Shown piece by piece: positions 36,090 through 45,614 of a stretch of 64,000 nucleotides of DNA (its first letter is position 1; every line of letters begins with the position of its first letter). The translations under genes were made by a program, and so were the position numbers. The notes under the pieces are model-generated. The model was given only the letters and a program-made list of their open reading frames with translations, searched no databases and was not told where the DNA came from. This DNA comes from Gloeophyllum trabeum ATCC 11539 (taxonomy: Eukaryota > Basidiomycota > Agaricomycetes > Gloeophyllales > Gloeophyllaceae), in assembly GCF_000344685.1 (NCBI RefSeq), contig NW_006920413.1, positions 664,662-728,661 of the forward strand. Direction: 5' to 3'.

Positions 36090-36446
36090 TCAAGCGCCGC
36101 TGATCAAGGCTGCTAAAGCTTTCTCGGCAGCTATCTCTTTAGCAGCGCCCTTAGTGGGCGCAGTGCCGCTATACTCGACGCCTTTGACTGACATATTCGC
36201 TGTTAACGTGCTGTAAGAGCCCTGGATGCACAACTCACTCAGAACTGTCGCAGTCCATTCGGGTGCATGGCTAGGACCTTCCTGTTTTTCTTCCCATGTC
36301 AGGGGACTGAGTCTTGGGTGGCCCTGAATATAGTTATTCAGAGCCATACGGTGATCTGCAAACATATCCCGTTAGCTGACTTGTACAAGCGTATCATGGT
36401 GGTATCGCTCACGCTTCTGTGGGTCGGTGGAAGTTGACTGAGACAT
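36090..36446 (-). CDS. Small stand-alone dsRNA-binding domain protein, copy 2
   Basis: Exon 1 is 36446-36413 and exon 2 begins at 36355 and ends at 36090. A further 39-nt GT-AG intron (36200-36238) probably interrupts it; it keeps the frame, so the product is 86 aa if spliced or 99 aa if kept. The spliced form restores a compact dsRBD: RMALNNYIQGHPRLSPLTWE, then PSHAPEWTATV, GVEYSGTAPTKGAAKEIAAE and KALAALI. The APTKGAAKE element matches the helix 2 RNA-contact motif better than copy 1 does. Again no other domain is present. The relation to copy 1 is clear from the shared blocks LNN, LTWEE, GP-H-P-WTA and the shared intron positions. Confidence 0.85.
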
Positions 36447-38871
36447 AGCAGAGAATTATATGTGAGTGTAGTTTGTGGAGATGTGGGGTCGATTATGCAG
36501 AGTCTGCCGAGGTAGGGGGACGTATTTATGTGCTACAGAGCTACCCTGCAGTGCACGCAGGACCATGACACCCGAAGGGATGTCGTTTACAAAGCTATCA
36601 CGCCTCCATTCCAAGAGGCTGCACAGAGTTGGGAATCCGCAATGCTGGAGAGCGAGCCAAAGATGTTTGGTAATTTCATCGATGTCCAAGGATACCACAA
36701 GGCGGAACTATGCAGGTCGACCACCCGGGTTCCCCAGCACGATCGTCCCGGTCGAGTAAGCAACGAAGCCCCTAAGCAATATCCATCGGACAATGGAAAT
36801 GGTTCAGTGATCCCCGCAGTTCCCTGGAATTCTCGAGCTGCCAGTGCGGTCTGATTGACATAGCGGTCTGATCGACAATGTCAAGTTCCTGAAAGATGGT
36901 GAGCAGTAGCAGTAAATGATGAGAGATCAGAGGCAGGAGGAACATACCGGAATCGCTGAAAATCGTCGAGCGGGTCGGACACACCCGTTCCTCGGCAGAC
37001 ATCGAAATACATCTTTCGGGATCATCCTCGTCGTCGTAAGACGCCCACAAGACGACGCGGTTGCAGAGATAGCACTCACGGGAGCTTCGCCGTGTGTGTG
37101 TGGGGGGGGGGGCAAACAAGGTCAAAGCCGACCAGGTTCGGTAGCTCGGTACCGCTAGACCTCGAAGATGGGTCATCGCAAAGCGATAGATATAATACCC
37201 GACGATCTCGTGGTCATGAACAGACGAGTTATAACCAGATATCATAGCTTTGTCTCTCGATGTGGCTTGCTGAACCGCGTCCCCATAGCGAACACACACC
37301 CATCCTCCCGCGTTCCTGTACACACCCGCAAGCGCCGAAACTTAATCCCGCAAGTGTTCCTGGTGGGGTTGAAAGTCTAGATACAAGTATCCGAGCATTC
37401 CCAGCTTTGCGAATAGCGTCTCAGCGCCCGCTTGATTCGGCAAGAGCACCTAAACTACCTCCGCGCCACACGGCTATAGGGACGGGAGTCGAGGAATGAG
37501 GCGCACGGGCAACGGATTTTAACGAACGGACATATTCTTGTCTTCAATGCAAGGCCCCGAAGTTGACCTGGAGATTTGCCATGTCTTCCTCCACACGAAC
37601 TCGTATGCGTCAGCTCAGCGGCGTACCGAAGAACCGATGCTCGCGGATATCGATCCAATACTAGTTCGTCCCTTCAGCTGGCGGATGTTGACATAGATCC
37701 CCTGACTAGAGTGGATACAAACCAAAAGAGGAGATACGAGCGGGTAGCGCATGGTATGATCATCGATTATGGCCAAATGCAGTTAACGTCGAACTGAGTA
37801 CTGTTGCGAATCGGGGGACTCGGAGACTCCGCGAATATCCCACGAACCATCTTAAGCTTGCCACACAATTCCACAGACACCTATCCAGCCGTTTGCAGAT
37901 TGATGGGCCCACTTTTCAAAAATCATTTACAGTCGGACCACGTCGGACAAGCAACTGTAAGTCCCCGAGAGTCGGAAAACCAGACCATTTGGACTTCCCC
38001 ACCTTCTTCCGACGTCCCTGGCACCCACTCCGACCCACTCCGACTATACGCGATTTTCTGAATTGGTGGTCTATCGATCTGCAAACGGCTGCAGTAAGGA
38101 GGCAAATTGTACACGATTCGCCCACTATATTCCTTTTATTTTTCCTGACAATTGAGGGGTGCGATAGTTAATCATCCATGGGTATTTCCACATTCAAGTT
38201 TCGTCTGTCATGATCATATGACAACCTCCTCGAACTTGAAACCTGAGATGTACCCAACCTTTTAAGTTATCATTGTGGAAAGCTAAGACTCTGTATGGCT
38301 ACATGTTAGCAGCAGGCAGAACAGGGAAGCATAAGATGGGTGGCCATAAGCACACCAGGCCCAGACACATACACAAACCGAAGGCAAGGTCAATTGCACG
38401 GACTAAGGAACAAAGGAAATACAGTGGCTCAGTCCATAGTCAAGCTGTTTGTACCTATTTGTCCCAGTGGCTCTGCATCCAATACAACCAAAACCTAACA
38501 CTACACTCGTGTCTCGTACTACAAGAAGCATAGTATTATATTATATTACTTAGCTTCCGAGGAGCTCAGTTTTGCGTAGAGCTGGTACGGACGTGTCAGC
38601 TCAGCACTATCTTCACCACAACATGAACCCCTGCGCTTAGTATGAGGATAGAGCAGCCAAATCATACAGACGTCATCCACGAGCTAGCTCACGAACAAAA
38701 TCTTATGCTCCCGCCCTGCCCCTGGCACTGCATGCCCATGGGATATTCTGGATTCTTCGTCAAGACAAGTATCGGTGCATTTACACAGTACAGCAATAGG
38801 CATCAATACCGGGACACAGCTAGCAGGAGAAATGACATGGCGCTCCGACTGATCAATCAATATGTTAACTC
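36447..38871. other. Gene-poor stretch, no gene recognised
   Basis: A minus-strand frame at 37323-36772 contains RECYLCNRVVLWASYDDEDD and may be the remnant of a gene, but no family was recognised and the splice signals do not give a convincing model. A G-run (ten or more G) after GTGTGTGTGT lies at about 37095. The rest shows short frames only. Confidence 0.4.
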
Positions 38872-41281
38872 CTACACACATGCAAAGCTCGAGGAGTCGT
38901 TTACGTTTCCCCCGCGGTACACCACATTCGCCGGATACTATAGACATCTCAGCTTTCGATTACGCCGGAACATGCACGGACGCGCTGTACGCACCTTGCA
39001 GATCGGCCTGGTAAAACCAATCCCCTGGGACTGTTGATTATTCTGGTAATACGCCGCGATGAAATAATCAGGCGCGACCCCTTCTTCCACCCAGCTTACG
39101 ATTGCAGATACGACATTGTGCACGGGATCGGAAGATAAAGGGGGTGTCGCGGCAGCTGCCTGACCAGCGCCACCAAAAGCATTTGCTCCGTATCCTCCCT
39201 ACAGAACGGAACATTAAGCATACTGCATCTGGTGATTGCCGGTACAGCGTAGTACTTACTTGGCTGCACAGTAGTTGGGAGTGATGTGTATGTTATGCGG
39301 TGACGGTCCGACGTGATCGACAAGACGGACGTACCAATGCTGCATCCCCGGTACCGTAAACAGACGATAGTAGTCATCGATGTTATACTCCGTGTTGGAC
39401 TGCATGAAGGCGTGCACGGTCTCATAATAGTGTAGAGAGTTGCCGGGGCTGATGAGCTGATCGGCCCAACCAACATAATGAATGATCTTTCCATTCCGCT
39501 CGGGTTCAACGAACGCCGTGATGTTGGTCTCGATGGCCTGTGAAAGTCTCAGATGGACTGCACATATTGAACCGTCCGTGATAAGCACTACGGACATTGG
39601 CATTGGCCGGGGACAGCTCGTCAGCGAACTGAACGAGACTATAATTGAGCGTAGTAGGGTCCCAGGTAGTATCACTGCAAGTGAAGGCATGGAAAATCCC
39701 ATCCCAGTCAAATATCCCAGGGAAGCACTTACTTGAGGATGAAATATTGGAAGTAGTCTTGCGCGATGGGCAGAACCGGAAAGCCCAGCAAGCCAAAGGT
39801 ATAGCCTATTTCACCTCCGGGGTAATAAGGACCGAAAATATAGGTTTGGTTTGTCTCGTAGTAATCCGAGTAAATCTGATGCAGTGCCTGTATCTGGGAT
39901 AGATTCAGACATGTCGAAGTATTTTGACCCGCGCGGCACGCGAGCGTCTCAGGTCGGAAGCTTACAGGTCACATGCGCGTCAAGTAGGGTACGTACATTG
40001 AGCATCAGAACACTTACTTGCACGCGAGGGGATTGCTGATGACGCCGTCCGCCAGCTAAACAGAAGATAAGGTCACATAGCTATAACACAGCAACGACAA
40101 TGGAAACTGACCCCATCCAGCGCGTCACACTGCCGCAGCACCTCGTCGTGAATCACCCCAGTCCACAGCTCAGGAGGGATCCACTGGGGCGAGCCGACGG
40201 GCAGAACGTTGAGATCGATATGAATAGACCACGCCTCTAGGTGACTCATCCAGTTGGCTGGCGATCCGATGACCTGGGAAGATTCATCGGATGATCAGCT
40301 GCAAGGATGTCACCATGAGACATACTATTCCATCAAAATCTTCAGGGAAGTCTTGCGCAGATTTCAGGCTGGTCGTATTGGGTGTGATGAGCAAACACAT
40401 TCCACCAAATAAGGAATGTCGCCCACCCTTGTCTGCCGCCTGATATGGTTCCCAATAGCTTAGTGGATAAAGACCAACGTGAGCTGGCTTACGTACCAGT
40501 GGAGCACCCGAGATAGTACGCCTTCAAGGCGGGCTTGCCGTAGTATTGCTGGATAACCTGCTTGGCCACTCCCACGCTCAAATGCAGGGCTCTCCAATTC
40601 CAGTCAATGATCGCGTCCTGGCCACATCAATTATATATCAATCGAATGGGCAAGCATGGAGGACACACATCGTTATGTGGGCCTCCCCAGGTGCCGTCAA
40701 TCACGGTGGAGCTGTGACCGGTATCTGTAGACATTCCTGCAACTGCGCCGCTACGTTTCAACCTCAACGTGATGACAGGAAAGAATGGTGCCTACATCCT
40801 TGGCTCACGGCGGCGAAGCCTAGATCGGCTACGTTGACTAGAATGTGCCAGGATCGACTCATGATGAATTTGGCAAACAGCAGTTGCCTTACCGCCACCC
40901 CCAAATCCACCGTTGCCAAATCCCAGGAAACGACCATTCCAGGCATCAGGGAGCCATACCTCGGTATTGGCAGTCTTATTCGAGGTGGAGTTGGTGGTGA
41001 TGAGCAGCTCAATCCCTTCGCGACTCAAGCCTCTCAGAATAATGACGGAGAGAATGCGACGACTTACGACAGAACGCGGGCAGAGTGCTCGTCTCGATGC
41101 TCGAGAAGACATTCGTGACATTCACGAGGTCACCGGCTTGGTATTCCGTCGCTCCAATAACCGACACGCCCGTACTGTTACCGAGGGTGAAGGTCGTACA
41201 CGTAGTCTCCCAAGCACGAGCACCAGATATAGCACCAAGGCCGTACAAAGCGACAGCAGAAAGAGCAGTCCGTACTCCCAT
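38872..41281 (-). CDS. Tannase/feruloyl esterase family, secreted
   Basis: Fifteen exons: 41281-41068, 41015-40893, 40837-40796, 40742-40669, 40617-40497, 40439-40427 (13 nt), 40368-40326, 40273-40112, 40055-40018, 39960-39733, 39674-39596, 39537-39335, 39263-39260 (4 nt), 39198-38995 and 38937-38872; 537 aa, the usual family size. A signal peptide (TALSAVALYGLGAISGARA) precedes the mature enzyme. The nucleophile Ser sits in GCSTGG, the catalytic Asp region in IHYVGWADQLISP, and the His in GMQHC. Family members join the two Cys next to Ser and His by a disulfide (CS-D-HC motif); both are present in this model. Other blocks: TEVWLPDAWNGRFLGFGNGG, STDTGHSS, CDALDGLADGVI (calcium-site type). It would split ester bonds of phenolic acids in plant wall or tannin outside the cell. 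Two introns around the 4-nt exon have strong signals. Confidence 0.93.
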
Positions 41282-42039
41282 GTCCGGTGAGCGCGATGCA
41301 AAGACCGAACGGCTGCCTAGTCATTACTAGCGTTATCATAATATATATACTGTAGCAACTGGTGACGATCTCACTGCACCGTTATGATCAGCCGGCCAAG
41401 TTCCACACAGTGACAACAATTTCACTGTACCATCAGCCAACCATATTCCACACAGTGGCAATAATCTCACCGTACCATCAGCTGACCATCTCCACATGTA
41501 CAGAGTGGTGTGGATGAGAACAGCCGCTTGGAATACGGTGTCCGCCAGATCAACTGGATAATAGGATCATCCAAGCATCCCCGTGTATTCGATCAGACGC
41601 GAGACTCCTGCGACAGTCTGACTCTGAGTGAAGCTTTGGCACTTGCAAATAAAAGAGCGAGAGCTTTCTCGCAGATAGACGGTCGCTTGAGCAAAGAGGG
41701 TTTTTCTGTAGACCTTCGAAGACGAGCTGGTGGCTGCAGCGCGCGCAAGGTCGGATCGCCAGGCCGGCCGTTGCCGCAAATGAAAAGGTCTCAGATCCTC
41801 TCGACGCTTTGTGTTCCTTCGTTCCTACACTCGACCTACTACGCGCATCGTCGAGCACGACTGAAGCAAGCTCGCGTGATCAAATCTCTGGGGTTGGATT
41901 ATAGCTAACGGCGAAGCTTGGTGTAATTCCTTCCCTTCCCCCCTTTTCAAAGGGCTGTGAAGTCGTGCAACTACTAACGAAAGATTGGTATGAAGGTCCC
42001 ACCTTGGCTTTACCTTTCGAATCCCCTGCAGACCTGTTG
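41282..42039. other. Divergent intergenic region (esterase / coiled-coil gene)
   Basis: Contains the 45-48 bp tandem repeat listed separately and probably both promoters. A CT-rich tract ending CAAAG at about 41949 looks like a splice acceptor, so the coiled-coil gene may have an upstream first exon in this region that I could not place. Confidence 0.45.
41362..41498. repeat. Three-copy tandem repeat, 45-48 bp unit
   Basis: Units begin at 41362, 41410 and 41455 and share GTG(A/G)C, TCAC(T/C)G and, in two of the three, TACCATCAGC, with a final TTCCACA or TCCACA. Copies differ at about one base in five, so it is an old minisatellite. It lies 80 bp upstream of the esterase start and may affect its promoter. 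Confidence 0.75.
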
Positions 42040-45000
42040 ATGACTGACGCGAACGTTGAGAGTCGTATCGAAGTGCTTACGCTTGCCACTGCCGTCCCTG
42101 CAGCTCCCATTACCTTCGAGAACTTCAAATTCAGCACTATCGGTCGTCCCCCAGCCTTACTGACTCGCTTTTCAGACCCGTCTTCCCAACTAGTGACTCC
42201 GTCCCAGCTTCCTGAGGTAAACGAGGGCGAGGGTACCCCCACACATGAAACATACTCGTCCAGCATCAAGCCCAAGCCTATGTCAAGACCGTCTCTATTG
42301 GACAGCCTTGCTGCTGCAGCAGTTGCAGAACGGGATAACCCTGCCTCCTCTAAGATGGGTACGGTAGCCCAACAGCCGAGCCGCGTGCCCCGGGCCCAGA
42401 CTAGCCGGCCGCGTTCTTCTGAGTCAACTGTCGTCGAGCTTCATATTCCTCCCTCAAACCGACCTGCCGCCCTTGACTTGTGTGCTGCAGAGGGCGACTC
42501 TGCAGGCTACACCCATTTTAGCACGATAGCTACGGGTGCTTCTCGATCCACTGCACTCAATGCACCTGTTGGCGACCCAACTGCAGTATCTACTCATGTC
42601 AACCTTGGAGTCTCGTCCGATGCTGCGGCCGCCCTCCTATCCAGCCAAACGACCCAGTCGACGCTGTTCTCCGTTCTTGCGCCCTTCTACATGGAAGCGG
42701 GTAAGGAGGAAGCGGAATGGAGCAGTGTTGTCCGTCGCGCCGAGGAAGAACAGCGCGAATTTGTTACCCTTGTTGAGAAGGCTTCTGTAATCTTGGACCA
42801 ACTGAAGGAAAAGGCTTGTAGGGTGGAGGTTGCCGTGGATGCTATGAAGCAGCACCGCGGCGATTCCATGGCGAGGACTGCACGTATCGAACAGGCAGCC
42901 ATCTCTGCCATTGAGGAATACCGTAAGCAAATTGACCAAGCTATTCGCGCCCAGAAACTACAAGAAGAGTGTCGGCTTTCGGACTTAGCCTCCGCTGCAG
43001 AAGCTCGGCGTCTCGAGGACGCCAACCGCAAAGCAGTGGAGGCTGCCGCTGAAGCTGAAGCACGCAGGCTGGCAGAAGAGCGGCGGAAGGTTGAGCTCGC
43101 GGAGGCAGCCAGGAGGAAAATGGAGGAAGAGAAACGCGCGGCGCAACTCCGGGCTTTGGAGGAGAAAAAGCGGGCCGAAGAAATTGCGTCTCGGGAACGG
43201 GAAGCAGCACAGCAGAGAGAGCAAGAAGAAGAACGCCGGCGACTCGCTGAGTACGAGGCCAAACGAGCGGCTATAGAGGCCGAGAGGAATCGGCAGGCCG
43301 ATGAGAATGCTGCTCGTATGCGCGAGAAGCTCCAGGCGAAGGTGACGAGAGAAAAGCAGGAGCTTTTGAGATCCCGAAGCGACTCACAGCAGGTGCCTCC
43401 GATTGTCAGCGCACGCGAAGCTGCTTCATGTACGGCTTCTGGGAACAGTGTGTCCCCCCCTGTTCCCTATTCTTCATCCTCTCAAGAACGAGTGCTGTCT
43501 GGCGGAGTCAAACTGGCTGTCCCAGCTAAAAGTGGAGCCTCTCCATCTCCCGCCTCTCCTTCTGTTGTCAACTCCCACTCCCCTCGGCCTGCCTCTGCTG
43601 TCGGGGCTAAGCCAATATCTGCGGGTTTGACGCGCATCGCCGCAACCACTAAATCTTCCGCCAATGGGGGGTTTGTTCCCGCGCAGACTCAGGCAGGTAA
43701 GACTGTCTCGACAGAAATGCCATTTAGCTCTATACAACTGGCGTCAGAAGCAAAGCGTAGAGCCGTGCCGACGTTCACCCCCACTTCTCGTATTACAGCA
43801 ACGCCAGTAGTACAGTCGCCTTCCACCAACGGTGCCGTTGCCCTCCAGGAACCTTCGCAAGATCTGAGCAGCAAGACACAGGACAAGACCAATCAAGACC
43901 CGGTGATTACCGTGAAATCAGAGCCGGGGACTCAGGTACCGCAGCTTGCGGTAGCTGCAAAGGGTACGCAAACCAAGAAACTGACGAAAAAGGCCAAAGA
44001 CGCAGCAGTTAAGGTTGCTGTAAAGCGTGAGCCTTCTCTGGAGTATACGCCTGGTCCTTCTCAAGAGCAGAGCCTTGGAACGCCTACGAATCCCTCCCAG
44101 TCTTCCGGAGTAGTGCAGGAAATGGGGAGCTCTAACTTGCCTAGTCGTGCCGCCGATGGCTCACAAGGGTTGAGCACCCCGGTATCGCCCGTACTTGATA
44201 CGCCCTTTGCTTCGAATGTTGCATCATCATCTTCGCTTGACACAAGGAGAACGACTGCGCCGCCTAGTTCTGGATTGACGAGTACATCATACGCTACTTC
44301 GAGCAGCAATAACTATGGGATCGCATCATTGCCTTCACGTCCCCCAAGCCCGCAACCGCAACCGCAACCGGCACCGAAGCGACGTCCTAAGAGGCCTTCC
44401 GTGACAGTGCCAGACGCTGGCAATCAGGATCGTAACCCTGCACCTAGCAGTGCGTCCCGAAGTGCGTCTGGGCCCAGGACACCGCCCGTGCGAGAGAATA
44501 ACAACGTGCGCGGAAGACAGAGAAGGCAGATGGATCATTACTCCCCGCCGCCGCGAACCGAAGGATGGACTCGCAGGGAACCCGACCACTACTCTCCTCT
44601 TGGACATAGGTTAGATGAGCGAGTCTTCACCCCTCCGGATTCAGGACGCAAACGATCTAGGGAGGGTGATACATACTGGCCGGAGAATGATGTTCCTCCT
44701 AGGCAGAGACCGCGCTATGATGACGGTCCAGGACTTAGTTATGTCGATAGACGTCGAACTCCGCCAGCTCCGGATCCGCGATATTTTGCTCCCCGGCCAA
44801 CTTCTCCAGGTCGACCATGGCAGGGCCAAGCCCAATATTCCCCTGTCGACAACGGTTATGCTGAACCGCGGTATGAAGACTATCGTCCCCCTTACCACGA
44901 CAGAGTTCCACCGCCTATCAGCCCTCCCGCAAATGTGTACCGTGATGGCTACGAGCGGTATGATAATCTTCGTCCTCGTGAAATAATTCCCCCGCCGGAT

Positions 45001-45318
45001 GCTCACGACGACTATACTCGAGGCGGGAGTCTCGCTAGAGCGCCGGCCTCTCCTACAACGTCAAAGCGAGAGGGAAGACACATTGCTGTCGATACACCGG
45101 CTGGCCTTCCTGAGGCGTCAGCATCGGTAGACTCAGAGCAACCTTCACTATTCTATCGTCTCAGCAATCCCAGTCCCTCGCACACTCGGACTTCACCTAA
45201 CAACCCAGGCGGCAGGAGAGCGCAGGCCAAGCAACGACGTGGCCCCTCGTTGACTGAGCGCGTCGGAGGTCGCGCTGGTGGTCATAAACCTCTTGCGGAC
45301 CGCATCACGATGGCTTAG
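42040..45318 (+). CDS. Large coiled-coil, low-complexity protein
   Basis: Single open frame of 1092 aa from the first in-frame ATG at 42040; the frame itself is open from before 41965 and the true first exon may lie upstream. Residues ~230-430 form a long, strongly charged coiled coil (RRLAEERRKVELAEAARRKM type). The rest is disordered: Ser/Pro-rich linkers, a Lys-rich patch (KKLTKKAKDAAVKVAVK), a Pro-Gln run (SPQPQPQPAPKRRPKRPS), and a Tyr/Arg/Pro-rich C-terminal part (DHYSPPPR, DHYSPLGHR, RPRYDDGPGLSY) that resembles RNA-granule or splicing-associated sequences. The end has LTERV and LADRI repeats. No family was recognised. Function unknown; an RNA-associated scaffold is one guess from composition only. 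Confidence 0.8.
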   Translation: MTDANVESRIEVLTLATAVPAAPITFENFKFSTIGRPPALLTRFSDPSSQLVTPSQLPEVNEGEGTPTHETYSSSIKPKPMSRPSLLDSLAAAAVAERDNPASSKMGTVAQQPSRVPRAQTSRPRSSESTVVELHIPPSNRPAALDLCAAEGDSAGYTHFSTIATGASRSTALNAPVGDPTAVSTHVNLGVSSDAAAALLSSQTTQSTLFSVLAPFYMEAGKEEAEWSSVVRRAEEEQREFVTLVEKASVILDQLKEKACRVEVAVDAMKQHRGDSMARTARIEQAAISAIEEYRKQIDQAIRAQKLQEECRLSDLASAAEARRLEDANRKAVEAAAEAEARRLAEERRKVELAEAARRKMEEEKRAAQLRALEEKKRAEEIASREREAAQQREQEEERRRLAEYEAKRAAIEAERNRQADENAARMREKLQAKVTREKQELLRSRSDSQQVPPIVSAREAASCTASGNSVSPPVPYSSSSQERVLSGGVKLAVPAKSGASPSPASPSVVNSHSPRPASAVGAKPISAGLTRIAATTKSSANGGFVPAQTQAGKTVSTEMPFSSIQLASEAKRRAVPTFTPTSRITATPVVQSPSTNGAVALQEPSQDLSSKTQDKTNQDPVITVKSEPGTQVPQLAVAAKGTQTKKLTKKAKDAAVKVAVKREPSLEYTPGPSQEQSLGTPTNPSQSSGVVQEMGSSNLPSRAADGSQGLSTPVSPVLDTPFASNVASSSSLDTRRTTAPPSSGLTSTSYATSSSNNYGIASLPSRPPSPQPQPQPAPKRRPKRPSVTVPDAGNQDRNPAPSSASRSASGPRTPPVRENNNVRGRQRRQMDHYSPPPRTEGWTRREPDHYSPLGHRLDERVFTPPDSGRKRSREGDTYWPENDVPPRQRPRYDDGPGLSYVDRRRTPPAPDPRYFAPRPTSPGRPWQGQAQYSPVDNGYAEPRYEDYRPPYHDRVPPPISPPANVYRDGYERYDNLRPREIIPPPDAHDDYTRGGSLARAPASPTTSKREGRHIAVDTPAGLPEASASVDSEQPSLFYRLSNPSPSHTRTSPNNPGGRRAQAKQRRGPSLTERVGGRAGGHKPLADRITMA

Positions 45319-45614
45319 CGAGACACGGTTTCTTATAGGATTTCACTGGTACTGGCCAGCAGAGGTGTCCCTGACCTCTCGGATTTCGTCTTCTTTCTTC
45401 GAGCTCATCCACGTTTCTCCAACGTTACTCGCAACGTATTATAAAATAATGTCTCCTATAGTCACTAATAGTGGCCTATCTGCTTCACTCACGTGGAGTT
45501 GTATAATCGAATGTCACCTCTTGGGTCTTCGTCGAGACTGACTGATGTGAGCTTTCGTCACCACACCCCTTCGGCTACATAGTCCGTTGATACAAAAGGT
45601 ATAAATACATGTGA

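Noticed and set aside
38872..45318. Secondary-metabolite gene cluster around the esterase
   Set aside because: No synthase, P450 or tailoring enzyme lies beside it; the neighbour is a coiled-coil protein.
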